NCBI GenBank assembly: GCA_013397075.1
Contig: VWZS01006719.1
Span: 1,161,911-1,225,910, forward strand
Length of the DNA stretch: 64,000 bases
From: Rhabdornis inornatus
Taxonomy: Eukaryota > Chordata > Aves > Passeriformes > Rhabdornithidae
Direction: 5' to 3'
Within the stretch, counting starts at the first letter, position 1, and every line of letters starts with the position of its first letter. Positions 52,201 to 63,184 of this stretch are shown piece by piece. Made by a program: the position numbers and the translations under genes. Under the pieces are notes generated by a model. That model was not told the DNA's origin, ran no database searches, and worked only from the letters and a program-made list of their open reading frames with translations.

Positions 52201-55200
52201 TTAAAAGTAATTTTTAAATAAAAATACTTAAATTTGTGAGAGGGGGTTGGTAACTTAATTTCATAGCTGCTGGGCAATCTTGTCCACTAAGGATTGATAC
52301 AGGACACAGGATTTTGGGGAGGAACAATAAGAGGAGGAATAAATTCTACTATTAATTCATACTCAGACAAAAGTACCTGCTAGTGAAGATCCATTAGCTG
52401 CTAGTACCATTTGTTCTGCAATTGATTTGGTTCTGGAATAATGATCAACAAGCTACAGAGAAAAAGCAAATACATTTGTATCACTTCCTGAAAAGACAGG
52501 GCAGAGAGGCATCTCTTCACTAGATTTTACTTAGCAGATGGCAACAAATACCTCAAAATACAGAAGTTGTGGGGTATTAGGTTCAGGGTAAAACACATGA
52601 ATATTTCTAGGGTAAGGAAGCATTTTTGTGTATGCAAATCTGGTTAATTAATTTCAGCACATCTGAGAAGCAATAAATATATGTATGCTTTGAATGCTGC
52701 CAGGAATGTAATTGATCACTACTTTGTAATCTGGATTTCTTCTTCAGGTAACAGAAAAGTCAAATGCCAAGTTTTGAAGTCATTACCCTTGGTCTGAAGT
52801 ATCGTGCTCACTTCCATGTGGCATTGTCCCAGAGAAAATGTTATTTAAAATGTTATTAAAAATATTCATATTTTATCTCCATCTCTACTTCTTGAAAGAC
52901 TGTGAAGGACTTGATGGAGAGAAGAGAGACACAAAAAACAACTGTGTATGCAAAGCAGCCAGAAGTACTTTCTCTTTTTTAATTAAATACAATAAAACTA
53001 TATAAAAATAGGCTGCTTTTCTAGATGACCTCTACCTTGAATATATGTCATCCTCTAAGGGAAAACCAGAAAAATTATGTAGATAATAAATAGCTAAAGA
53101 GGCACCAAGCCATATAACAGAATCCTCACGTCCAGGTGGAATATCCCTGATGTTAATGCAGCACTGTGGGAGCTATTTTCCAAAATCAAGGCCTTAATAG
53201 GAAAACAAATAAATATATACTTTGATGTGCATAAAACTGATGTGCCAAGGTTGTGAATAGCATTGTCAAAGAGTGTAAAGAGTTTTCTTTTTTCTTTCAT
53301 AGAATCACAGAATGGTTTGGATTGAAGGGGACTTCAGCAATCATCTCATTCCAACCCCCTCTTCCATGGGCGGGGACACCTCCCACTAGACCAAGTTGCT
53401 CAAACTCTCATCTCACCTGGCCTCTCTTGTGCCTGGATACTTGCATCAGGCAAAACACTGTCATAAAAACTCCAGGATTTTTCAGAAACATGGAAGTAAA
53501 CTGAGGAATTTGAAAATACAGTACAACAAAATACCTTGTCAATTGGGAAATATGGCAAAGATTCCTCATCCCCATCTTCAATAGGAAGCCCTCCAAACAC
53601 CACATTCACTGAGCTGGTGTACACCAGCCGAGGGATGTCTTGTTCTTTGCAGGCTGCAGCAATGAATAGAGTGAATTACTTTAGTGGAAAATTTTTGGGA
53701 AAGAAGTTTGTGTGACATTTTTTCTAAGAAAGTGTCAAATACTAAAAAAGAAAATCCTTCCATCCTGTGACTGGGTGAGTTGAAATGCAGAGCATATTTA
53801 AAGGGAAAACATCAGTGTAGAAGCAAGTGCTTTACTCTCTGGCACATCCTAAACTGGGTGCTAGCACTGTGCCTCAGGATAGCTCCTCCAGCCTGCTGGG
53901 TATCAGGACAGAAGTCCTTCTGCTTCAAGGGCTGCCCACTGCCTGTGCACAAGTTGTTGGCAAGCAGGTTAACAGCTACAAAATGCATAGGGAATTGGTT
54001 AACTCCTTACATGGGTACAGATTCCAACATCAGTCAAACAAGGTGTTGAAAAGCTGGAGTAGTTGAACTGCAGTGCCCGCTCTCATATCACACCTCGTAG
54101 TAGAATTGAGCATAACCCCCCTGTGACGCGATTCCTCATTTTCTGTCAGCAATGTAGAGTACTTGGTAACAGAGTGTGCCAAAAAGGCCAGCTGGCTTTC
54201 TCTAAATGGGATATGATGTTTGATATGCTGTACTAACCCCCAATGGCACAGTTAAATACCTACCACTAAGGATGAATCTTGTTCCATTAATGTTTACGGT
54301 TTCAATCTCTTTTTTATGCAACTAGGAAAAGAAAAAAAATTTAGTGCATTTTTTAGTAATAATACATATTCAGTTCTATAGCGGGATGCCAGAAATGTCC
54401 CCAGATAAACATAATTTAGTGCTTTAATCATAAAAAATGTCATTTAGACTGCTGTTTCAGACTTAAAGAAGTCTAATCATTATTTTTAAACTACACCTGT
54501 ATTTTTCTTGTATTTTTACAGACTAGTCTGCTTGAAGCAAAGAAAATTGCAGTGCTTCTAAAAATATATGTCCAGTTATTATATATCTTGCAGCAGTATG
54601 TTAAATATCTGTGTTTCAGTAGCACTTCAGTGACCAGTTGCCTCTAACCAGAGCAATTCCAATTATGCATTGCTCAGTAGCAACAACTCAAACAACTTGG
54701 AGTGAGCTGTTCTATCCAGACAGGGTAGTTACTAAAATTCCTCTTATTAAATAGAGTAAGAAAGGGGTGTGTTTGTGTTTGGATGTGTGCTTGTAACTCT
54801 AATTATAAAATTGTGACTCAGAGTCCTACATCAAGTGCATCCGTACAGCTTTTTACCCAATGGCAAACAATTCAAGACTTGAAATATTGTTATTGTTATA
54901 ATTCAGATATATGAAATAATTTATAATTTTGTTAAGGTTTTATTCCTCCTAGTGACCTTACACCTAGGACATCCATGTGAATGTTTAGGGAAGAATCAGG
55001 GTTTTGGAGGGAACCAGCTTCCCTTGTCCTTCCTTTTGTCTTCACAGTGTTTCAGAACATTTCAATGCTATTTCCATCTCAAACACCTTCCCAGGGTGCT
55101 GTAGAACCTCTAATGGAGAGGAAATCACTCTGCAAGCAGCCTGCTTGCAGCTGGCACTCCAGTTTGCACAGAGCAATTTACCAAAAGACCAGGGCAATAT

Positions 55201-56121
55201 GAAGGGATGAAATCTGCCATGCAGCGTTACAGCATCAAAGTCTCTGCAGTCACAGAAAAAACCAAAACTGTGTGGGCTCACCTGCTCTGTTCCTGACATT
55301 CCATATGAAGCTACGTGAAACACACAGTCAGCCCCTTCACAGGCTGCCAATATGGCACTGTAATCCCTGATATCTGTCTGTAATATATAAGAGAAGATAT
55401 TTGGACATGAAATCAAAGCTGCAGGTGAGCATTTGTCATACAGTAGGTTAGCACAGAGGGAATCCATATATATATAATGCATATATAGAACTGTACCTGC
55501 TATACAAGTATTCTGGGACTCAAAACTGGGCACACCTCACTACTTGCTTATAATTATACTTTTCTTCCATAGAACCCAAAGGACTTTAAAGACATTAATT
55601 AAGGTTCACAGTAGTCCTGTGTTTATTCTACAGGTGGTTAAAGGCCTGGATGAAGGCAGGATCCTGTGGAGTCAGGAGTGAAACTTCTCTGTGCACTAGA
55701 GGTTTCGCTGGTTTCCTCATTTCAGATATACTAAAATCCATTCACCAAAACTCATGTGGGATATTCACACAGTTAAAAAGGTTACTCAAATTTGAAATAA
55801 TTGGCAATTAGATATTTGGATTCTGTGAAAACTGTTAAGACATTATGGAAAAGTCGAATGAGCTTACTTTGAGCCTTGGGAAAATATTATTTATCATACC
55901 TGGATCCACACCACTCCGTTGGGAATCATCCACAAAGGCTTGTGTATGTCACACAGAACAACAGAAGCTCCTATGTTCGCAAGAGCACATCCCAGCTTGT
56001 ATCCACAATAGCCACCCCCTCCTGTCACCACGGCTCTCATACTCGTTTGATGGTATGCTCTAGCATGTTTGTTCTGTTTGCAGCCAGGGATTCGGCGATC
56101 GGGTGCTGCTACAGCACTCAT
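46227..56121 (-). CDS. SDR42E2: Short-chain dehydrogenase/reductase family 42E member 2-like, complete (11 exons, 414 aa)
   Basis: This is an extended-SDR enzyme of the 3-beta-HSD-like group; the natural substrate is not established, and NAD(P)-dependent oxidoreduction is inferred. Exons, minus strand: 55900-56121, 55282-55377, 54264-54321, 53535-53653, 52377-52452, 50870-50952, 49501-49638, 48462-48527, 47753-47816, 47048-47121 and 46227-46475. They give 1245 nt with consistent phases. Features are the nucleotide-binding motif TGGGGYCG (residues 33-40), VFHVASYGMSG, catalytic-type Ser140 (VYTSS) with Tyr170 and Lys174 (YSRTK), and RPPGIYGP. Near the end come VTHTFRIDKARAQLGY and one membrane segment (~378-398). 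The start is either Met1 or Met28, which directly precedes the Rossmann strand. The position beside EEF2K matches mammalian SDR42E2 rather than SDR42E1, which is elsewhere in human. Confidence 0.9.
53299..53440 (-). mobile_element. CR1-type LINE 3' end in an SDR42E2 intron
   Basis: The plus strand begins CATAGAATCACAGAATGGTT and runs through ATTCCAACCCCCTCTTCCAT, GACACCTCCCACTAGACCAA and TTGCTCAAACTCTCATCTCA. This is the reverse complement of the typical avian CR1 3' terminus. It lies ~95 bp from the 3' side of the SDR42E2 exon at 53535-53653, in the same transcriptional direction. Confidence 0.9.
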
Positions 56122-56675
56122 CTTTGGTTTTGTGTCAATGAAATAGTGCCCGGCACTACCAGATACATGTAAAAATTCCTTCTACATGGTGAGAATTGCT
56201 TCATAGCACTCCTGGATGCAGACAATTTCAGGGAGTTTCATGTTGACAAGAACTATTCACAGCAGCAAAATATGACTTTAATGCAGCCTGTTTAAGAGAG
56301 ATAAAGACAAAAGCAAACCAAAATTTACAGTCCCCAGTTTACTGCCAAGACAGACATCTGAGAGAAGTGGTATTTCCAGCTTCTTTCTAAGTACCAGCAG
56401 GTGAATTAAGAAGGTAAATTAAGAGTACACTGAGTTGTTATCATTGGCAGAGCTGGAGTTGAGATAGATGAGGATTTCATGAGGGAAGAGGGATGCCTGA
56501 TCCTCATGTTATAACTTTAGAAGGTGTATCAGAGAACAAGGCTATCGAATCCCTCGCTTTCAAGGGGAACCCGAATAAAATAGCTGCTATACTATAGAAA
56601 AGGTAAAAAAACTGCATTAAGGAAAAAGTAATAGTGAATCACTTATTTCCTGAACATGGGGGTTCTTGCCCTTCC

Positions 56676-58691
56676 AGGGGTTCCTCACTGGCAGTCAGGA
56701 NGCGGGAGCCGCTCCGGGCAGGAGCGTCCGGCCCTGCCCAGCCCGGCCCCGCCAGCAGCCTCCTCAGCGGCCCCGGCGGGTCCCCGTAGGTTCCGCAGCA
56801 TCCCCGGCGCGCTCTCATCCCGCAGCACCTCTGACATCCCATCGCATCCCCAGGCTCCCACAGCACCCCTGCGTCCTACTCATCTGGCAGCAGCTTTGGG
56901 ATTGCACTGCTTTCCTGGGGTTTTGCTCGTCCCACAGCATCCCTGGGATTCTGCTCATCACGCAGCATCCTTGTAGCCTACAGCATCCTGGGGATCCCAC
57001 AGCATGTCACGGTATTCCTGGTATTCCTGCCAGAGCATCCCTGGGGTCCCAGAGCATGCTATGTTGGTTCTTACCTCCTAGAGTCTTCACACAGCTGTGA
57101 CTGCTGCACAAAAGCATCCTGTCAGTAGCGAGGGCTCCGGCCACACTGAGGTACCTGTTGAACAGGTTGTTCAGGAAGAAAACACCACCCCCTGCCTACT
57201 GGTTGGATAGTTGGTGGTGGGACATTGCTCATAGAGATGCAGAACTTCTGAAACACCTGCAAAACAGCAGGAGTTCCCCAAGTGGCACAAATAAACAAAT
57301 AGGCACTAAGGTCCCCTTCCACCTGAGTCTCCCTGTGGTCATTTGAGCCTGGGAGGTTGTGAAAAGGGTCAGGAGCTGCAGAATTTCAGTTACCCATTCC
57401 AGGCAAAAGTTAGGCTTTGAACACGTTTACCTCTTTTGTTACAGCTGTGCTATGTCTGAACATTCACATTACATTTTAATCACTTAAAGACACATTGCAG
57501 TTATGTTAGAGTAGGAGTAACTCAGGAGTCAGCTTTAACTGAGACTCAGTAAAGACCCACAGAAATAAGAGAGCTGGCTATTCCCAACTGGTACTGATGA
57601 TTGTTTTAAAATCTCAAATACTGCTTCTGTAAGAAAGATAAATCAATGTACTGAAGCCAATTATTGTTAATCGGTGCTGTTATAACAGTGATGTAAAAAG
57701 CATCCTACCCAAAATAACAAACCACAGGTTTGGTGTTAGAGGACTGAAATCATGGGACTCCACAGGGACTTACAACCACAAAGCCAGTGAATTCCTTGGT
57801 TAATCCTTACTGAGGAGCATCCAAACAAGGTCGGAGCCTGCACTCCTGTGAAAAGTGTTGGTGTAATCTGGGATGCATCCTGAGCTATTAGTCTGGTAAA
57901 AGCAATATGAAAGATTTATAAATAACTAATTTAGAACCAAGCTGAATGTTTGCATGCAGCTAAAATGCTCTCACTGGGAAGTAACTTCACACTTATGGCT
58001 TTCTATTCTGCATTTTTAGGGAGAGATTACATGGCACCGCCTGTCTGCAGCACTTGCTGGCTCAGCTGCAGGTCTGTGGTGATACATTGTTAATTTTTCT
58101 GGTTTTAATAAAACCTGGACAAAGGCCTCATATCTACAGAGCTTCTTTAAGCTTCCTGTCAATTGCCAGGAATAAGAGAGAGGGCTGAGTAGTGCCCCTG
58201 CTAAAGGAAGATGTACAGTGGGAGCTCGCTTTGTATGGACAAGGACAATCTCCAAATGCAAATCCATAATCAAGCAGACTCTACTGCTTTCACTGCACAC
58301 AGAACTATTTGTTTAGTGAAGAGAAAAAATAGAGTAAAACAAATCTTTGCTTACAGAAGTTGCAGTGGCAACTGTGGTTGCTCACATATTTTCCTGTCAC
58401 TGTGTGTTGTCTTTCACCTGTAACCTGTATTCTTCTAGGGTTGCTGTTGGCTCTCCTGCATATCCTATAGCTTTAGAGTGAGAGAATCTCTATAAACTTA
58501 CTGGTCTTAAAAATCCTGTAAAATGCTAAGAAGAGGCAAAATGAACACAGAGGGGAGATAATCAGATGGCAGAGCTGTTCCATCATTGTCTTCCATGGCC
58601 CACCGTGGCAAATGCAGCTCTCTAGATTCATGTGGGGTGCAAGAGAGGGAGTAGCTGCTCCCTGGNAGGGGTTCCTCACTGGCAGTCAGGA
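56676..58691. repeat. 25-bp overlap sequence repeated at two contig ends
   Basis: AGGGGTTCCTCACTGGCAGT plus five more bases ends at 56700, immediately before the N at 56701. The same 25 bases restart at 58667, immediately after the N at 58666. This is the signature of a contig inserted between two pieces that really abut. Confidence 0.8.
56780..57065. repeat. Degenerate GC-rich tandem repeat (CAGCATCCCTGGG-type units)
   Basis: Variants of CCCACAGCATCCCTGGGAT recur roughly every 30-40 bp. The copies are diverged and the period is irregular. It lies in the segment that I think belongs inside the assembly gap. Confidence 0.6.
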
Positions 58692-58899
58692 CATTTCAGA
58701 GGCTGTGCCTACCGACTCCCTCCGACACCCCCGTCCCTGCTCCGGCCGCAATTAAACATTCAAAGCCACCCGAGCCCCGCCGGGGCTCCCTGCATCTCAC
58801 TTGCAAACGGGCCGGGCGGCAGCGCAGGGACTCGTTCAGGGCCCGGGCCCCGCCCGTGCCCCAGCCTCGGGCGCCGCCGTTGCGGCCGTTGGGGCCGCG
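58680..58899. promoter_or_regulatory. GC-rich, CpG-rich patch running into an assembly gap
   Basis: After an AT-rich approach the sequence becomes CpG-dense and ends at the gap. It may be the edge of a CpG island near the SDR42E2 5' end. It is about 2.6 kb upstream of the SDR42E2 start codon as assembled, and less than 0.6 kb if the misplaced contig is removed. No exon can be assigned. Confidence 0.4.
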
Positions 58900-59082
58900 N
58901 NNNNNNNNNNNNNNNNNNNNNNNNNNNNNNNNNNNNNNNNNNNNNNNNNNNNNNNNNNNNNNNNNNNNNNNNNNNNNNNNNNNNNNNNNNNNNNNNNNNN
59001 NNNNNNNNNNNNNNNNNNNNNNNNNNNNNNNNNNNNNNNNNNNNNNNNNNNNNNNNNNNNNNNNNNNNNNNNNNNNNNNNNN
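58900..59082. other. Assembly gap (183 N)
   Basis: An unbroken run of N in a GC-rich region. Reading frames spanning it are meaningless. Confidence 0.99.
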
Positions 59083-60781
59083 GGCACTAAGGTCCCCTTC
59101 CACCTGAGTCTCCCTGTGGTCATTTGAGCCTGGGAGGTTGTGAAAAGGGTCAGGAGCTGCAGAATTTCAGTTACCCATTCCAGGCAAAAGTTAGGCTTTG
59201 AACACGTTTACCTCTTTTGTTACAGCTGTGCTATGTCTGAACATTCACATTACATTTTAATCACTTAAAGACACATTGCAGTTATGTTAGAGTAGGAGTA
59301 ACTCAGGAGTCAGCTTTAACTGAGACTCAGTAAAGACCCACAGAAATAAGAGAGCTGGCTATTCCCAACTGGTACTGATGATTGTTTTAAAATCTCAAAT
59401 ACTGCTTCTGTAAGAAAGATAAATCAATGTACTGAAGCCAATTATTGTTAATCGGTGCTGTTATAACAGTGATGTAAAAAGCATCCTACCCAAAATAACA
59501 AACCACAGGTTTGGTGTTAGAGGACTGAAATGATGGGACTCCACAGGGACTTACAACCACAAAGCCAGTGAATTCCTTGGTTAATCCTTACTGAGGAGCA
59601 TCCAAACAAGGTCGGAGCCTGCACTCCTGTGAAAAGTGTTGGTGTAATCTGGGATGCATCCTGAGCTATTAGTCTGGTAAAAGCAATATGAAAGATTTAT
59701 AAATAACTAATTTAGAACCAAGCTGAATGTTTGCATGCAGCTAAAATGCTCTCACTGGGAAGTAACTTCACACTTATGGCTTTCTATTCTGCATTTTTAG
59801 GGAGAGATTACATGGCACCGCCTGTCTGCAGCACTTGCTGGCTCAGCTGCAGGTCTGTGGTGATACATTGTTAATTTTTCTGGTTTTAATAAAACCTGGA
59901 CAAAGGCCTCATATCTACAGAGCTTCTTTAAGCTTCCTGTCAATTGCCAGGAATAAGAGAGAGGGCTGAGTAGTGCCCCTGCTAAAGGAAGATGTACAGT
60001 GGGAGCTTGCTTTGTATGGACAAGGACAATCTCCAAATGCAAATCCATAATCAAGCAGACTCTACTGCTTTCACTGCACACAGAACTATTTGTTTAGTGA
60101 AGAGAAAAAATAGAGTAAAACAAATCTTTGCTTACAGAAGTTGCAGTGGTAACTGTGGTTGCTCACATATTTTCCTGTCACTGTGTGTTGTCTTTCACCT
60201 GTAACCTGTATTCTTCTAGGGTTGCTGTTGGCTCTCCTGCATATCCTATAGCTTTAGAGTGAGAGAATCTCTATAAACTTACTGGTCTTAAAAATCCTGT
60301 AAAATGCTAAGAAGAGGCAAAATGAACACAGAGGGGAGATAATCAGATGGCAGAGCTGTTCCATCATTGTCTTCCATGGCCCACCGTGGCAAATGCAGCT
60401 CTCTAGATTCATGTGGGGTGCAAGAGAGGGAGTAGCTGCTCTCTGGTCAGAGCAAAGCTGATTCCTAAGAAAAAACTCGTAACATCTTTAAGGTTTGTCT
60501 GGGCTACACCTAGGGGTACATGTATCACAGGTGGCTCATGTAGTGCAATCCACCCAAGAAGCAACTGATGTAAGACTTAACATACGGGAAAAGAGAGAGG
60601 TTGGATTCTCACTCCTGTCTTGGTGCTTGGCTCCTCTGCTCACCCCAAAATGCAATTGAACACACAGTGTGTGCCAGCACTGCTACCGGCTTGTGGAAAT
60701 GTGACTCCAGGGAGCAGTAACAGCTGGCTGAATTCCATGTTCCCACAAGCTCCTTAAAAACAATATTTGGTTCAGATATTA

Positions 60782-61437
60782 TTTATTATTGCATTGAAAA
60801 GATATTTGATTTACAAACACACATAATGATATTTATTACATTTTGTAAAGCTTTACAACAATAAAACTATTTTACATAAATATTATTTTCATTCCTCTAA
60901 TCACCTATTATTTATAAATATTTACTTTCCATATTTTTTGCACTGTTTCCCAGATCTCTGTAATTCCTCAGGCTAACTGACAGTAGCTGTAGCCATGGCT
61001 TCATCAGAAGAGTTTAGTCACCCTTTCTTCATTGGAGCTACTGGACTTGTTACAGTACTGTTGTCCTGTGACAGTTCCTCTTTTTCTACCTTCTCACCCT
61101 CCTGAACTATCACTTTTAGAAAATGTTTTCCAGCATGAAACAATCACTTAATGAAGATCCATTAAAACTATTCCTTGCACCCATTTGTGGTGAACTCCTT
61201 TGTTGTAACACTGTGTTCCTCTTGGGGAACATTTCCTGATACATCCTGTGTTTTCACTTTTCTAGTTGTTTTTTTTGTTTGTTTTTTTCTTTTTTAATGA
61301 GGTCAGACAGGTGTCATCATAGTAATATGAATAGCAAAGTCCAGAGTGGCTGAGGAATGAGGGATTTACTATGACCAGATAGTTAATACTCAGAAACAAA
61401 ATGAGGTCTTTTGGAACAGGTAAGTGGTTATTTGATT
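60782..61437 (-). other. Probable 3' UTR of the second SDR42E2-like gene
   Basis: AT-rich sequence follows the stop. AATAAA hexamers on the minus strand at 60837-60832 and 60787-60782 are plausible polyadenylation signals, giving a ~0.6-0.65-kb UTR. Confidence 0.45.
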
Positions 61438-63184
61438 TTAGAAGAAAGAAAGAATGATCAAACTTAACAAAATGCCAAAAACAAACACCATTTTAAGGAA
61501 AGTGTGATCTTCTTGGCAGGTAGGTCTTGTTTTTAGATAATGATCCACAGAATCAGCAAATGAGAATTTCTTTGGTTTGTAACCGAGCTGATTTCGTGCC
61601 TTGTCTATTCGGAAAGTGTGAGTTACAGTGACATTCCACACCTGAAAGTCAAAAGGACAGTTATGGCTGTGACTTTAATATCCAATTTTCTAGAACTTGG
61701 ATGAAAATATATCAAGAGTGATACTACAATGGAAACAGAACAGAAAACAGAGCTGCAATGCAGACAATCCAAAGGGTATATCATGTCCTTAATGAGAATT
61801 TGAGTCAGAAATATATCAACATTATCTTTTTTTATATATTTACCTCATTCCTTGTCAAGAAAGGTGTAAAGCTAAAAAATGGCTTTAGTATCAGGTGCAG
61901 ATATTCCATCACAGCAGCTGTGAAACAGAAATTACTTAATGAGACATCTGGATAACAATAAACTGAGACAATGCTGACATTACACATCCTGTAATTCTTA
62001 CTGGTAGAAGGCACTGTTTAATTTATAAAGTACATGATGAGTTTATGAATAGTCTTTAAACTTTATCTGGTACAACTAATACCACATGGCACAAGTGATT
62101 ATTCTCAATTAAAATCATGTTAAGTTAAATAATTCCTGTAGTTTGGGTCCCTGCACTTTATGAAACCACTATGTAGCTTCAGAGGGATAAAAAAAATTGA
62201 ACAACACACCACAATAATTAAGAATGTGTTTTATTTCTTTTACCTGCTATATGAGCCAGGAGAACAGGAATATGTATCCAAGGTTTCCTGTAACCTAATT
62301 TTTCAAACTAAAAAAGGGTATAAAAAGAAGGAATAACAGAGAACTTATAACAAATTGAGGGAGTCAATTAGGCATGAAAATGGGAAAAAAAAGAATGTTG
62401 ATAAACGTGTATCTAAACTTTTTTTTCCCAGCTAGTCTTCCTGTCAATACAGGTAGTAAGATAACGCAATTGAAGCCCACTACTCGTTCTTTGGTGTCCA
62501 CCTCCCACCCTTCATCTGCAATTGGACAGCAAAGGGGAATAAAAGGCCATTTCCATGGGGGAAGAGACCCAGACTGGAATAATGGACTACAGTTAAATAC
62601 AGGCCCAATTTTCTGCTGCAGTCGTTTTCTGTGATGACATTGCAGGATCAAAACTTTGGCATGCTCCTAGAATCTCAGCCTGATATTTCTGAAAATATAG
62701 CGTTGTCTCTTTTTAGCTTCTAAGATACAATTGTGAATGGGCTTCCCCTCTGTGCTGCAGCTGATGCCAGGACAAAGGGATAAGCAATGGCTGTAAGAGT
62801 CCTGCCACATGCCAGTGGCAGAGCTTGCCATGCACTGTGCGTTTGCTTCATGAAATGCTCTGTCCTGCAGCAGGTTCTGGACTTCCCAGCTAAATCCTCT
62901 CACATCAATACAGCCAAACTCCACAGTTACACGTATCCAAAACGTCTCTAAACCCCAGTGGAACTTTGGGATATGCAGGGAAAACAGGACTGAGTGTAAT
63001 GTTAAGTAATTCAGTAATTAATGTGCACTGAACTTCATTTAGTTGATTTGGTGTGTCGGTCAGTGACAGGACTTGTGCCCACATGGTGCTGAGAGCTGCA
63101 GGGCTGTGCAGTACATACCAAAGGCACAATCCACTCAGAGAAGATGACATTTTCACCATCGTGGATGTAATAAGCCTGACCACT
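61438..63184 (-). CDS. Second SDR42E2-like gene, last four exons (5' part beyond the right edge)
   Basis: Exons on the minus strand are 63119-63184, 62244-62307, 61844-61917 and 61438-61641 (TAA 61440-61438). The first three have exactly the lengths (66, 64 and 74 bp) and phases of the corresponding exons of the complete neighbour. The encoded pieces SGQAYYIHDGEN, FEKLGYRKPWIHIP, AAVMEYLHLILKP and VTHTFRIDKARNQLGY align to it at 50-60% identity by hand count. The final exon is 45 bp shorter. The hydrophobic segment (FLKMVFVFGILLSLIILSFF) therefore reaches the C-terminus, without the 16-residue tail of the other copy. Splice sites and frame are intact, so it looks like a functional tandem paralogue of the extended-SDR 42E group. 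The exon equivalent to 49501-49638 was not found before position 64000. Confidence 0.88.

Larger units (their letters stand above)
57302..60446. repeat. 1,364-bp near-identical direct duplication (57302-58665 and 59083-60446), probable false duplication
   Basis: The two segments are colinear at a constant offset of 1781 with no indel. I noted only four mismatches (57751/59532, 58227/60008, 58369/60150 and 58661/60442). The first copy ends at the N at 58666 and the second begins at the end of the N run. This fits two alleles or two contigs of one locus better than a biological duplication. Confidence 0.85.
56122..61437. other. Region between the two SDR42E2-like genes (mis-assembled in part)
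   Basis: It holds the upstream region of the complete SDR42E2 gene, two GC-rich patches, a 1,364-bp duplicated segment, a 183-bp gap and the likely 3' UTR of the second copy (about 60780-61437). Mirror frames of 94 and 70 residues occur in both duplicate segments and look non-coding. No further gene was seen. Confidence 0.5.

Noticed and set aside
58016..60081. Twin 94-codon minus-strand frames (58016-58300 and 59797-60081) as conserved genes
   Set aside because: Their similarity comes from the near-identical 1,364-bp segment duplication, probably an assembly artefact, not from selection.
57302..60446. Recent biological tandem duplication between the SDR42E2 genes
   Set aside because: Perfect colinearity, ~99.7% identity, and borders exactly at Ns point to allelic or contig redundancy. 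Long reads could overturn this.
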